Part shown: positions 53,249-62,733 of the stretch, piece after piece
Layout of the letters: each line of letters begins with the position of its first letter
How positions within the stretch are numbered: the stretch's first letter is position 1
Notes under the pieces: model-generated
Told to the model about the DNA's origin: nothing
The model's input: the letters and a program-made list of their open reading frames with translations, nothing else
The model's database searches: none
Assembly: GCA_020054095.1 (NCBI GenBank)
Contig: JAGVMA010000004.1
Span: 1 to 63,546, forward strand
Length of the DNA: 63,546 nt
Reading direction: 5' to 3'
Origin: Bacteroidia bacterium
GTDB lineage: Bacteria; Bacteroidota; Bacteroidia; JADZBD01
Position numbers and translations under genes: made by a program

Positions 53249-54253
53249 ATGAAAGTAATAATACCAATGGCGGGAATGGGGAAAAGAATGCGCCCGCACA
53301 CACTAACGGTTCCAAAACCATTATTGCCAATAGCAGGCAAACCAATGGTACAACACATTGTGGAAGACATTGCAAAAGTAAGTGGCGAAAAAATAGATGA
53401 AGTGGCTTATGTTGTGGGGCGCTTTGGTAAAGAAGCTGAGAATAACTTAATAAAAGTGGCCGAAAAATTAGGAGCCAAAGGAAGTATCTATTACCAAGAT
53501 GAGCCACTTGGTACTGCGCATGCAATTATGTGCGCTAAGCAATCGTTAACGGGTAAAGTAATTGTTGCTTTTGCCGATACACTTTTTAAAGCCGATTTTA
53601 AAATGGACACCTCGCACGAAGGTGTAATATGGGTGCAAAAAGTAGACGACCCCAAACCATTTTGTGTTGTAAAAATTAATGATGACGGACATATTACCGA
53701 CTTTGTAGAAAAGCCACAAACCTTTGTTTCGGATTTAGCAATTATTGGCATTTATTATTTTAAAGATGGAGATTACTTAAAGCGCGAATTACAATACCTG
53801 CTCGATAGTAACATAAAAGAAAAAGGAGAATTTCAGCTCACCAATGCCCTTGAAAACATGAAACAGAAAGGAACAAAATTTGTTCCCGGTAAAGTTTCAG
53901 AATGGCTCGATTGTGGTAATAAAGATGCAACCGTGCATACCAATCAACGTGTGCTGGAATACAGGAAAAACGAAAATCTTATTGCCTCATCAGTAAAAAA
54001 CGAAAACAGCAAAATAATACAACCGTGTTTTGTTGGCGAAAATGTGGTATTAAAAAATTCCACAATAGGCCCACATGTTTCCGTTGGCGATAATTGCGTA
54101 ATAGATAATAGTGTAATATCAAATTCAATAGTACAAACAAATACAAAAATTACCAACGCAGACTTAACCAATGCAATGATAGGTAACTATGCGGAGTTTA
54201 CGGGGAAGTCGGCCGATTCAAGCATAGGCGATTATTCCACAATAAAAAAATAA
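53249..54253 (+). CDS. Sugar-phosphate nucleotidyltransferase with left-handed beta-helix tail, 334 aa
   Basis: Activates a sugar-1-phosphate with an NTP. The N-terminal catalytic domain has the signature MAGMGKRMRPHTLTVPKPLL (residues 7-26) and YYQDEPLGTAHAIMCAK. The metal/substrate region includes VAFADTLFKADF. The C-terminal 65 residues are hexapeptide repeats (NSTIGPHVSVGDNCVIDNSV). The layout is closest to glucose-1-phosphate thymidylyl- or GlmU-like transferases; the sugar cannot be assigned. It lies 21 bp after dut and 2 bp before the TPR lipoprotein gene. Confidence 0.88.
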   Translation: MKVIIPMAGMGKRMRPHTLTVPKPLLPIAGKPMVQHIVEDIAKVSGEKIDEVAYVVGRFGKEAENNLIKVAEKLGAKGSIYYQDEPLGTAHAIMCAKQSLTGKVIVAFADTLFKADFKMDTSHEGVIWVQKVDDPKPFCVVKINDDGHITDFVEKPQTFVSDLAIIGIYYFKDGDYLKRELQYLLDSNIKEKGEFQLTNALENMKQKGTKFVPGKVSEWLDCGNKDATVHTNQRVLEYRKNENLIASSVKNENSKIIQPCFVGENVVLKNSTIGPHVSVGDNCVIDNSVISNSIVQTNTKITNADLTNAMIGNYAEFTGKSADSSIGDYSTIKK

Positions 54254-54255
54254 AG

Positions 54256-56004
54256 ATGAAAAAATGCAGTGTAAATAAAATTATTGTAGCGCTAATCAGC
54301 GTTTCGGTTATTTTATTTTCATGCAAATCAAAAAGCGGTATTTCGGGTTCGGATGGTAACAAGAAAAAACAATTAACCGGTTACGATATCAGAAAATTTG
54401 AATATGCTTATTTTGACGGTATAAGTGCACGCATGAAAGGAAATTATCAAGAGGCGCTTAATAAATTTAAAACCTGCTTAGATATTATGCCCGAAAATGC
54501 AGCCGTTTATTACGAAGTGGCACAAATATATTTTAAAGGATCGAGGTATAACGAAGCATTGCCTTTCGCAAAAAAAGCAGTAGAGTTTGACGAAGAAAAC
54601 AATTGGTACTTAAATTTACTTGCCGATTGTTACCGCGAACTTGGGCAACTTAATCAAGCAATTTCTGCCTACCAAAAAGCAATCAATAATTTTCCGGATA
54701 AAATAGATTTGTATTACGATTTGGCATCCACCTATTTGCATGCAGGCAAGCCATTTGACGCTGTTAAGGTGTATGATAAAATTGAAGAAAAAATAGGCAT
54801 CACCGAACAAATATCGCTGCAAAAACAGCGCATTTACAGCAAGCAAAAGCAATACGAAAAAGCAGCCAATGAAATACAAAAGCTAATTGATGCTAATCCG
54901 GCAAACGGAGAATATTATAATATTTTAGGTCAAATTTACAGGCAAAGCGGAAACCAAGAAAAGGCGCTGGCTGCGTATCACAAAATTCTACAACTCGACC
55001 CATCAAACGGACCGGTGTATTTATCAATGGCCGATTACTACCGCGATCAAAAAGATTATGCAAGAGCATTTGTTGAATTAAAAAAAGCATTTAATTCTCC
55101 GAGCGTGGATGTGGATACAAAAATGCAAATTCTGTTGCAGTATTTTGATTACATAGACACCGACCAAAATTTAAAAACCGAAGCCGACACACTTGCGTTA
55201 ATTATGGTTCGCACACACCCCAACGAAGCAAAGTCGTTTTCTATTTATGGCGATGTTTTATACCGCGATAAAAAATTAACGGAAGCGCGCAATGCTTTTC
55301 GCAAGGCAGCCGAATTGGACAAAAGTCGTTATCCGATATGGCATCAAATTTTAAGCATTGATAATGACTTGAATGATAATGATGCGCTTATTAATGAAGC
55401 CGCAACAGCCATTGAGTTGTTTCCTAACGAGCCGGCACCGTATCTTTTTAAAAGCATTGGTTTAATTCAGCTAAAAAAGTTTGATGACGCAATTACAATA
55501 TTGAATGAAGGGAAAAACTATGTGATAGATAATATTGATTTGAAAGCACAATTTTTATCTCTGCTTGGCGATGCGTACCATCAAACAAAAAAATATTCTG
55601 AATCGGATAACGCATTTGACTTGGCGCTTGAATTAAACCCTGAGGATGTGAATACGTTAAACAATTATGCTTATTACTTATCGGTGCGGAAAGAGAAATT
55701 GGAAAAGGCGGCAACGATGTCGAAAAAAACAGTTGACAAATCGCCATCATCGCCATCCTATCTTGATACCTATGGCTGGATTTTGTATCAGCAAGAAAAA
55801 TATGAAGAAGCAAAACGGTGGATACAAAAAGCACTTGATAATGGGGCTGCCAATAGCGCTACTATTCTCGAACACATGGGCGATGTGCTTTATAAATTAG
55901 GCGATAAATCAATGGCACTTGATTATTGGAATAAAGCTAAAAATGCCGGAGGCAAATCAGAAATTCTCATAAAAAAAATTGCAGAAAAAAAATTATACGA
56001 ATAG
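54256..56004 (+). CDS. TPR-repeat lipoprotein, 582 aa
   Basis: A lipoprotein signal with lipobox LFSC (Cys at about residue 23) is followed by around 14 TPR repeats through to the C-terminus, for example GNYQEALNKFKTCLDIMPEN, YNEALPFAKKAVEFDEENN, NQEKALAAYHKILQLDPSN and KYSESDNAFDLALELNPED. It is probably an outer-membrane-attached scaffold in the periplasm. Its conserved place between the nucleotidyltransferase and DUF4292 genes suggests a part in envelope polymer or lipoprotein handling, but no direct evidence is in the sequence. Confidence 0.88.
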   Translation: MKKCSVNKIIVALISVSVILFSCKSKSGISGSDGNKKKQLTGYDIRKFEYAYFDGISARMKGNYQEALNKFKTCLDIMPENAAVYYEVAQIYFKGSRYNEALPFAKKAVEFDEENNWYLNLLADCYRELGQLNQAISAYQKAINNFPDKIDLYYDLASTYLHAGKPFDAVKVYDKIEEKIGITEQISLQKQRIYSKQKQYEKAANEIQKLIDANPANGEYYNILGQIYRQSGNQEKALAAYHKILQLDPSNGPVYLSMADYYRDQKDYARAFVELKKAFNSPSVDVDTKMQILLQYFDYIDTDQNLKTEADTLALIMVRTHPNEAKSFSIYGDVLYRDKKLTEARNAFRKAAELDKSRYPIWHQILSIDNDLNDNDALINEAATAIELFPNEPAPYLFKSIGLIQLKKFDDAITILNEGKNYVIDNIDLKAQFLSLLGDAYHQTKKYSESDNAFDLALELNPEDVNTLNNYAYYLSVRKEKLEKAATMSKKTVDKSPSSPSYLDTYGWILYQQEKYEEAKRWIQKALDNGAANSATILEHMGDVLYKLGDKSMALDYWNKAKNAGGKSEILIKKIAEKKLYE

Positions 56005-56007
56005 TCA

Positions 56008-56898
56008 TTGACAAATAAAATTAAAATAACAGCAGTATTTGTAATGGTAGTTTCGCTTTTGCTCTTGGCATCGTGCAAATCAAAAAAAGAGACAACCGTT
56101 ACCGAAAATAATGCGGGCGTAAGCGATACAACGGGAGTTGGCAATTGTAAAATGGACTTTAAAAATGCCAAGGCACTCGCAAAATTGCTAAAGCAAAATC
56201 AGTTTGATTTTATGTGGTTGTCGGCAAAATTTAGCACCACAGTTATTTACCAAGGCAAGTCGAACGATTTTAATGTTACGCTTAAATCTCGCAAGGATAG
56301 TGTTATTTGGATGTCGTTTACGGACCCTCTGCTGGGCGCAGTGGAAGGCGCTCGCGTGATGCTCACCTGCGATTCGGTTAAGTTTATGGACCGAATAAAC
56401 AAAAAATATTTTGTAAGCAGTTACGATACCATTCGCAAATTAATTAATGTAGATGAGCTTGATTTTGAAATGCTGCAATCGTTATTAATAGGTAACAGCG
56501 TTGAGTTTTACGAAGAGGACGAAAAAATAAAATCGAGTGTGGACAGAAGCAGTTGCAAATACCAGCTTGGTACTTTGCGTAAGCGAAAATTGAAAAGGGT
56601 GCTTAGTAACGGAGCCATATTAAAAGAACCGGCCCAAAGCATCTGGCTCGATAAAGAAAAATTTAAAATACTTCGCAATTTTTTTACTGATTTTAATACC
56701 AACCGAACATTTGATGCAAATTACGAGCGATTTGAAAAAGTTGACTCGCTTTTTTTCCCCTTCACGCTAAAGTTCGACATCAAAGCCGAAAGAAATCTTA
56801 AAATAAATATAGAATATCAGAAGATTAATGTAAACAAATCTCAAAATTTACCGTTTAACATCCCATCGGGCTATGAGCAAATTAAAAGTAAAAAATAA
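56008..56898 (+). CDS. DUF4292 family lipoprotein, 296 aa
   Basis: TTG start at 56008; the signal sequence ends in lipobox LASC (Cys about residue 22). DUF4292 is LolB/LolA-like in predicted fold: a half-open beta barrel is suggested by alternating strands (TTVIYQGKSNDFNVTLKSRK, DSVIWMSFTDPLLGAVEGAR, VKFMDRINKKYFVSSYD). A role in lipoprotein or LPS-related transport is therefore plausible but unproven. It overlaps the EnvC-like gene by 26 bp, implying coupled expression. Confidence 0.85.
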   Translation: MTNKIKITAVFVMVVSLLLLASCKSKKETTVTENNAGVSDTTGVGNCKMDFKNAKALAKLLKQNQFDFMWLSAKFSTTVIYQGKSNDFNVTLKSRKDSVIWMSFTDPLLGAVEGARVMLTCDSVKFMDRINKKYFVSSYDTIRKLINVDELDFEMLQSLLIGNSVEFYEEDEKIKSSVDRSSCKYQLGTLRKRKLKRVLSNGAILKEPAQSIWLDKEKFKILRNFFTDFNTNRTFDANYERFEKVDSLFFPFTLKFDIKAERNLKINIEYQKINVNKSQNLPFNIPSGYEQIKSKK

Positions 56899-58192
56899 TT
56901 TTCGGGCTGCGGCATTTGTTTTTCTGATGCTTGTTATGTCGGCAGCATATATTCTTTGTTTTTCTAATGGCGCAGTTTCGCAAAATTCGCAACAGTTAAA
57001 AAAACAATTAGAAGATAAAAAGAAACAGTTGCAAAAAGAGATTGAGTATAAAAACAAATTGCTGAAGGAAGTTAAAAACACTAAAAACCAATCAATGTTG
57101 CAATTGGCTATCATCAACAATAAAATTAAAGACCAAGAAGAATTGATAGGAACCTTAAACAGCGAAATTGTTTTTATTGATGGGCAAATAATAGAAACAA
57201 ATAATGCCATAAAAAAGCAGGAAGCTGATTTGCAAAAACTGAAAGACGAATATGCAAAGATGGTTTTTTACGCCTATAAAAACCGGAGTTCGTTTGATAG
57301 ATTGATGTTTGTTTTTGCGGCACAAGACTTTAACCAAGCGTGGCAGCGTATGAAATATTTTCAGCTTTATTCTCAATTCAGGAAAAAACAGGGAACGAGT
57401 ATTGAAACAAAAAAGAAAGAGCTGAATGATGTATTGCTAACGCTGGAACAAAAAAAATCGGAACAAAATAGTTTGTTAAGCGAAAAAGAAGTAGAAAAGA
57501 AATCGCTATCGGATGAAAAAACCAATAAAGAAAGTGTGCTTACTGATTTGCAGCAAAAAGAAAAAGATTTAAAAGATGAATTAAAACAAAAAAAGCAATT
57601 AGCCGAAAAAGTGAAAAAAGCGATTGACAAATTAATTGAAGAGGAAATAAAAAAACAACAAGAATTAATTGCATCTAAAAACATGAAAAAAGACAACAGT
57701 CCGGTTGACCTAAAGAAGAAAAAGAAAAATTACGACCCGAAAATTGAAATGACTCCGGAAGAAGAAATTGTCTCGAAAAATTTTGAAGGAAACAGCGGTA
57801 AGCTGCCTTGGCCACTTAAAGAAGGTGTTATAACCGAAAAATTTGGCACACACGAACACCCGGATTTGGCGGGCGTGATGATAAATAGCAATGGTGTAGA
57901 AATGACTACCAACAAGGGTTCGGATGTGAGAGCAATTTTTGAAGGAGAGGTAACTGCCATTGCCGAAGTAGGCGGTTTAGACGGAAAAATAATTTTAATA
58001 AGACACGGAGAATACATTACGGTTTATTATACGCTTGGCGAAGTATTTGTAAAAACAGGCGACAAGGTAAAAACCAAGCAAGTACTTGGTAAAATTTATA
58101 CGGACGATGACGGTAAATCAATACTCCATTTTGAAATTAGGAAAGGAAAAGATTTACTTGATCCGGAAAACTGGATTAGTTTAAAATCTTGA
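56873..58192 (+). CDS. EnvC-like murein hydrolase activator with M23/LytM domain, 439 aa
   Basis: One N-terminal membrane anchor or signal (about 11-33) is followed by two long coiled coils (about 38-135 and 165-275), then a C-terminal LytM domain (about 305-435, PLKEGVITEKFGTHEHP ... ILIRHGEYITVYYTLGE ... LHFEIRKGK). The catalytic His/Asp of active M23 enzymes (usual HxG-x-D element) are replaced by NGVEM-type sequence, as in EnvC, which activates amidases rather than cutting peptidoglycan itself. It is the last gene of the operon and overlaps the convergent ybeY by 12 bp. Confidence 0.88.
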   Translation: MSKLKVKNNFRAAAFVFLMLVMSAAYILCFSNGAVSQNSQQLKKQLEDKKKQLQKEIEYKNKLLKEVKNTKNQSMLQLAIINNKIKDQEELIGTLNSEIVFIDGQIIETNNAIKKQEADLQKLKDEYAKMVFYAYKNRSSFDRLMFVFAAQDFNQAWQRMKYFQLYSQFRKKQGTSIETKKKELNDVLLTLEQKKSEQNSLLSEKEVEKKSLSDEKTNKESVLTDLQQKEKDLKDELKQKKQLAEKVKKAIDKLIEEEIKKQQELIASKNMKKDNSPVDLKKKKKNYDPKIEMTPEEEIVSKNFEGNSGKLPWPLKEGVITEKFGTHEHPDLAGVMINSNGVEMTTNKGSDVRAIFEGEVTAIAEVGGLDGKIILIRHGEYITVYYTLGEVFVKTGDKVKTKQVLGKIYTDDDGKSILHFEIRKGKDLLDPENWISLKS

Positions 58193-58603
58193 AAATATTT
58201 TTAATGCGCCATTTTCTGCTTCGCGCATTTTTTTTTGATCAGTTGCGGATTTATCTTTAAAACCGCACAAGTGCAAAACTCCGTGAATCATTACGCGCTG
58301 TAATTCTTTAGCGGAAGGCACCTTGTATTGCGCTGCATTTTCTTTTACTCGCTCAATGCTAATATAAATTTCGCCCGAAATTTTCCCGCTTACCGAATAG
58401 TCAAACGTAATTATATCGGTATAAGTGTTATGTTTTAAGTAATGTTTGTTAAGCGCGAGCAAAAACGAATCGGTGCAAAATATATAATTGATGTTGCCTA
58501 TTTCGGCTTGGTGTTTTTTTGCCACAGCACTAATCCACAGCTTGTGGCTGCGTTTTTCTTTTAATGTAAATTTTACGCTTTCGGTAAAAAATGAAATGGG
58601 CAT
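58181..58603 (-). CDS. Endoribonuclease YbeY, 140 aa
   Basis: A single-strand endoribonuclease involved in 16S rRNA 3' maturation and ribosome quality control. The zinc motif is HGVLHLCGFKDK near residues 111-122. Two His ligands are present, but the third His of the usual HGxLHLxGxDH is Lys-Asp-Lys, as I recall for Bacteroidota YbeY. The YTDIITFDYS and GEIYISIERVKENA strands are conserved. It is in a minus-strand unit with the RsbW-like and DUF4175 genes (17 bp and 3 bp apart). Confidence 0.93.
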   Translation of the reverse strand: MPISFFTESVKFTLKEKRSHKLWISAVAKKHQAEIGNINYIFCTDSFLLALNKHYLKHNTYTDIITFDYSVSGKISGEIYISIERVKENAAQYKVPSAKELQRVMIHGVLHLCGFKDKSATDQKKMREAENGALKIFSRF

Positions 58604-58619
58604 AAAAAATTAATTGCCC

Positions 58620-59036
58620 TTAGTTTTGGTGTAAATCAAAAGTTAAAACCACCTTACTGCCGTTTTCTTCAAAATCTACTTTATCGGCTAAGTTGCGCAT
58701 TAAAAATACGCCACGCCCGTTTGGGTTTTCTAAGTTTTGTGGTTCGGTAGGGTCGGGAAGCGATGAGTAATCAAAACCCTTGCCTTCGTCTTGTATTATA
58801 AATGATAATTCATTTGGCTTGGTTTTAAACGAAATGTTTATCAGTTTATCGGGATTTGCCTGGTTGCCATGCAAAATGGCATTGTTAACCGCCTCGGTTA
58901 AAGCAACTAATATGTTTCCATAATTATCTTCAGGAATATTGTATAAATCGCACACATCTTCTACCATTTTTTCAACTAAAACTATGTTTTCTGTTTTTGA
59001 TGTGATGCTCAGTTTGTGGTGTTCTAAAAGTATCAT
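58620..59036 (-). CDS. RsbW-like GHKL ATPase/anti-sigma regulatory kinase, 138 aa
   Basis: A single HATPase_c domain: N box ALTEAVNNAILHGNQANPD (about 46-64), G1 QDEGKGFDYSSLPDP, and NPNGRGVFLMRNLADKV as the ATP lid and G2. It lacks a dimerisation domain, so it is the serine-kinase/anti-sigma type rather than a histidine kinase. It could be the partner kinase opposed by the SpoIIE phosphatase at 21396, although no STAS substrate gene is in this window. It lies between ybeY and DUF4175, a neighbourhood I recall from other Bacteroidota. Confidence 0.88.
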   Translation of the reverse strand: MILLEHHKLSITSKTENIVLVEKMVEDVCDLYNIPEDNYGNILVALTEAVNNAILHGNQANPDKLINISFKTKPNELSFIIQDEGKGFDYSSLPDPTEPQNLENPNGRGVFLMRNLADKVDFEENGSKVVLTFDLHQN

Positions 59037-59038
59037 GA

Positions 59039-62000
59039 CTACTGTTCAATGTTGTTAAAATACTCCGTTACTTTGTTTTTGTAATAGGGGGTGAGTGACG
59101 GTGGTAATGTTTTTAATAATTCGGCTTCTTTTTGTTTTTGCCTGTTATACTCTAAAAATTGAATAAGGTTACCATTTTCGTTATTTTTTCCATCTTTCGA
59201 TTCTCTCTTTTCTTCCATATCTTTCTCTTTTTCAGCTTTTTCGAAGTCTAAAAGTTTATTTAAAATTTCTTGTTGGCGTTTTATGGTTTCTTGGGTTATT
59301 TGCTTGTTAACTAAGTCAGTTTCAGTTTGTTCCATCAGTTTCATGGCATTTTTAAAATCACCGGGGTTTCCGCCACCTTCTTGCATTAATTGCTGCATCA
59401 TTTTGCGCAATGCTTCTTGCTGTGCAGCCATTTTCACTAATTGTTCGGTGGTGCCTCCATAGCCGCCCATGCCGTTTTGTCCCTGCTTGCCATTTTCGCC
59501 CTTTTTACCTTCTTTATCGCCTTTTTTTCCTCCATCTTGCTTGCCTTGCTGTTCCATCGCTTTTTTAAGAGCTTCTATCTGTTTGTTTAGCTGTTCTTGC
59601 ATTTTTTTCATGCTCGATGCCGATGGTTTACCTTGCCCATTGCCTGGTTTTTTGCCTTTTCCGGGTTTGTTACAACTGCCATTACCTTGCTTTTGGGCAT
59701 CCATTTGCATTTGATTAAGTGCTTCGCTAAGCAGTAATGCCAAGTTATTAATTGATGTCATGGCATACTGTTGCTTGCTATTGCCTTGCTGTAAATTCAT
59801 CTTTTTATTTTCCGGATAAAAATCGCCAAGCGCATCCACATAATGATCAATAGATTTATCCATATTAAAGTTAATGGATGTAATTTCTTTATTCACAATG
59901 GGTTTAATGGCAGCTACGCGTTTGCTTAAAGCAAGCAAGCTATCTTCAATAATTTTCGAATCATCTTTTAACTTTTTTTGCTGCTGGATGAGTTTGGTAT
60001 AATCCGGATTATCGGTTTTTACTTTGCTCATTTGTTGCATCAGCGCCTCTTGGTCGAACGAGAGTTGTACCAAGTTGCTTAATATTTGCCGCAGCGAGTT
60101 AATATCTTCTTCTTGGCTTTCTTGCTCCATTTCTTGTTGCATGCTTGCCATTTGCTGCGACATTTCCTGCATTTTTTGAGCTGCACTTTTTTGCGATTTT
60201 GATGCCCCTTTCTTTTGGTCTTTCTGCAACTGCTCCGAACTTTTTTGTTGTTCTTGTTTTATGTCTTGCTCTTGCTTTTCGGTATTAGGCATTTCGTGCT
60301 TGTTCTCAAGCTCCTCATTCATTTTATTAAGCTCGTCAAGGTCTTTCTGTATGTTTTCAAATTCTTTATTTAATTCCTCTTGTTTCTTTTCAATTTCTTT
60401 TGCATCGGCATCTTTCTTTTCCGATTCTTTACTCAAGTCATCTTGCTTTTTACTTAAATCATCAAGGTTATTGGTAATGTCTTCCAGCTTTTGTTCAAAT
60501 TCAAGTTGCTTAAACATTTCTAATTGGCGGTCGAGTTGTTTTTCTAAATCTTTTGCATCCAATTCCATTTTATCCAACTCGTTTTGCATTTTATTTTTAT
60601 CCATCTGCTCAAGCAATTTCTGCAACTCTTCGTATTTCTTTTTCATTTCAGGATCCATCATTTGGTCAAACATTTCTTCCAATTGTTTTTGTTTGTCCAT
60701 AATGCTTTCGCTGTTCATGTTAAACTCTTGCTTTTGCTTGTTGTTAATTTCGTTTTCGTTTTTCATCTGCTCCATTTTCTCCTGCAGATTTTTTTGTTTC
60801 TCAAGCAAATCGTCCATTTTCTTTTTCTCGTCCCAGGTCAAATTCTTTTTATCGGTCATTTTCTTTTGCAGCTCATCAATTTCTTTTTGCATTTTTTTAT
60901 TTTCCTTCAGCGCATCTTGCATTTCTTTTTTTATCTGGTCGCTGTTTTTGTCTGATTGCTCTGATAGTTCACGCAAAGTGGGTGCTTTAAAAATCATTTT
61001 TTGCGTGCGTGCTGCTTTGGCGCCCATCACGCCATCGTTATCAAAAACTTCAAAATAATACTCTATTTCATCGCCCGGATTAATTTCAAATTTGCTTAAA
61101 TCCCAATCGTAAAAATATTGGTCTTGGTTAAGTTGCATGCTCACGGGCATGGTAATGGTTTGCAATTTTAATCGCTCCTTTAACGAATCGGGGGCCGATG
61201 TGTAACGGTAATTAAAGGTAAGTCGGCTAAAGCCATGATCATCTTTTACACTTCCGTTAAAATAGAGACGCTTGGTGTAAACGCTGTCTTTTGTTTCGCG
61301 CACATCAATGCTCGGAAACAAATCAGGAATAACATTGATGGCATATACTACCGAATCTTTACTTTTAAAAAACTGGTTAGATGTGGTGATGGAATAATTA
61401 ATATCCTTAACTACGCGCTGCGAAAACGAAAACCCATTTTCCGTACTCGGCATTAGCGATAATGCCGAATCGCCAAAGCTAACGTGCATGGCATTGGTAT
61501 TTTTGGTGTTAAACTTCCAAGCAATTTTTGTTCCTGATGGCACAATTAAATCGCCTGTGTTTTTTACGAGTTCATCTTTCTTTTTTAAATATTTTGGGTA
61601 AACAAGTGTAATGTCAAAATCCAATAAAGTGGGTTTGGGCAATGCTTCCAATGTGTATTCTTTAGAATAAAAACCATCGGCATTAAACCTAAACTTGGTA
61701 TTTTTTTGCAGATTTTTAAAGGTGTAATTAAATAAAATTTTATCTGTTTTTTGGAGCTTATATTCATTAGCACCAATTTGAATAAATACATTATCCGGAA
61801 TTTCGGAGCCGGTGAGTTTTACGTTTAGCTCATAATCTTCTTGTTGCACGCCTTTTAAATCGGTGTTTTGCAATATAAACTGAAATGGCGCTATGGGCTC
61901 GTAGTATTGGTTGTAATTTACTAATCGTTGTGTGCTATCTGTTATAATATGGGGTGCTACTATTAATGTGATGAGGAAAATAAAAAGCGGAGGCAGTGCG

Positions 62001-62473
62001 TATTTTAAATATTTTCGGTTTTCGTTTAGGTCTATCGCGGCAGCAAACGGAACCGGATTAAGCTCTTGTGTTTTTTGGTCAATACCGGCAAGCACAAGTA
62101 TATTGCCACCATCAGTATCGTTTTGCTTTTTTAGCTGAAGCACATTTAATAGCTTGTCTTTTACTTCGGTAAAATGGCTGCCAATAATTTCGGATGCTTG
62201 TTCGTGCGAAATGGTTTTGCCCAATTTGTTTAGCTTTAGCAGCGGCAGTGCAATAAATTTGCCTATCACAAAACCTGCAGCAGCTATAAGCGAAAAAAAC
62301 AAGATGGCGCGGAATGTGGTTTCAAATCTGCCGAAATATTCAAGCAATGCAGCTGCTAAAAAAAAGCCGAGCAATATGCCCACCGAGTAAATAACACCAC
62401 GAATGAGCATGCTTTTATAATACTTGCGGATAAAAGCATCGAGCTTGGATATGAGTGTATCGTAATTTGCCAT
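59039..62473 (-). CDS. DUF4175 family membrane protein with very long coiled coil, 1144 aa
   Basis: The ATG at 62473 (MANYDTLISKLDAFIRKYY) is chosen over 62491, giving 1144 aa. Three membrane segments lie near 27-48, 56-78 and 160-180. A region of Ig-like beta domains (about 190-500) is followed by an extended Lys/Glu/Gln/Met-rich coiled coil (about 500-1100), including QEMSQQMASMQQEMEQES and a Gly-rich GNGQGKPSASSMKKM linker. The architecture matches DUF4175 proteins of Bacteroidota. Function is unknown; membrane position and the beta/coiled-coil periplasmic part suggest an envelope scaffold. It heads the unit ending in ybeY. Confidence 0.85.
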   Translation of the reverse strand: MANYDTLISKLDAFIRKYYKSMLIRGVIYSVGILLGFFLAAALLEYFGRFETTFRAILFFSLIAAAGFVIGKFIALPLLKLNKLGKTISHEQASEIIGSHFTEVKDKLLNVLQLKKQNDTDGGNILVLAGIDQKTQELNPVPFAAAIDLNENRKYLKYALPPLFIFLITLIVAPHIITDSTQRLVNYNQYYEPIAPFQFILQNTDLKGVQQEDYELNVKLTGSEIPDNVFIQIGANEYKLQKTDKILFNYTFKNLQKNTKFRFNADGFYSKEYTLEALPKPTLLDFDITLVYPKYLKKKDELVKNTGDLIVPSGTKIAWKFNTKNTNAMHVSFGDSALSLMPSTENGFSFSQRVVKDINYSITTSNQFFKSKDSVVYAINVIPDLFPSIDVRETKDSVYTKRLYFNGSVKDDHGFSRLTFNYRYTSAPDSLKERLKLQTITMPVSMQLNQDQYFYDWDLSKFEINPGDEIEYYFEVFDNDGVMGAKAARTQKMIFKAPTLRELSEQSDKNSDQIKKEMQDALKENKKMQKEIDELQKKMTDKKNLTWDEKKKMDDLLEKQKNLQEKMEQMKNENEINNKQKQEFNMNSESIMDKQKQLEEMFDQMMDPEMKKKYEELQKLLEQMDKNKMQNELDKMELDAKDLEKQLDRQLEMFKQLEFEQKLEDITNNLDDLSKKQDDLSKESEKKDADAKEIEKKQEELNKEFENIQKDLDELNKMNEELENKHEMPNTEKQEQDIKQEQQKSSEQLQKDQKKGASKSQKSAAQKMQEMSQQMASMQQEMEQESQEEDINSLRQILSNLVQLSFDQEALMQQMSKVKTDNPDYTKLIQQQKKLKDDSKIIEDSLLALSKRVAAIKPIVNKEITSINFNMDKSIDHYVDALGDFYPENKKMNLQQGNSKQQYAMTSINNLALLLSEALNQMQMDAQKQGNGSCNKPGKGKKPGNGQGKPSASSMKKMQEQLNKQIEALKKAMEQQGKQDGGKKGDKEGKKGENGKQGQNGMGGYGGTTEQLVKMAAQQEALRKMMQQLMQEGGGNPGDFKNAMKLMEQTETDLVNKQITQETIKRQQEILNKLLDFEKAEKEKDMEEKRESKDGKNNENGNLIQFLEYNRQKQKEAELLKTLPPSLTPYYKNKVTEYFNNIEQ

Positions 62474-62586
62474 TGCTTGTGATAGATGCAAAAATTATGT
62501 TTTTTGCATAACCAAATTTAAACAATATAACGGAAATAACCAGCAAATCTTGTGTAAACGAAAAGTTAAATAATGTGAAAAATCCA

Positions 62587-62648
62587 GTACACTTCGGCTA
62601 CGCTCAGTGTACAGTAGGTGCGGCACGCTGAGCGCAGTCGAAGCGTGC
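62587..62648. repeat. REPIN-like 62-bp double-hairpin repeat, copy A
   Basis: Two 26-bp palindromes in inverted order are separated by a 10-bp spacer. Palindrome 1 has stem GTACACT/AGTGTAC around a 12-nt loop; palindrome 2 has stem GCACGCT/AGCGTGC around a 12-nt loop. The second is the reverse complement of the first at 20 of 26 positions. Copy B at 63066-63127 is in the same orientation and identical at 60 of 62 positions. The copies bracket the GIY-YIG gene. Confidence 0.93.
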
Positions 62649-62733
62649 AGTTCGCCAAGTATTAGTAACTGATTACTATTTACTTTAAGATTGTAGTAAA
62701 AAAAATATTTTTTTGAATTTGTAGATTTGTTAT

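Noticed and set aside
60261-61058. 265-codon open frame on the plus strand, Ser/Cys/Phe-rich
   Set aside because: It is the antisense of the Lys/Glu/Gln coiled coil of the DUF4175 gene; codon bias of the real gene keeps this frame open and the product has no sensible composition.
62613-62622. GTAG tetranucleotide in the repeat spacer as proof of a RAYT-type system
   Set aside because: RAYT-associated REPs carry a GTAG next to the hairpin and GTAG does occur in the spacer, but one 4-bp match is uninformative and no RAYT transposase gene is present.
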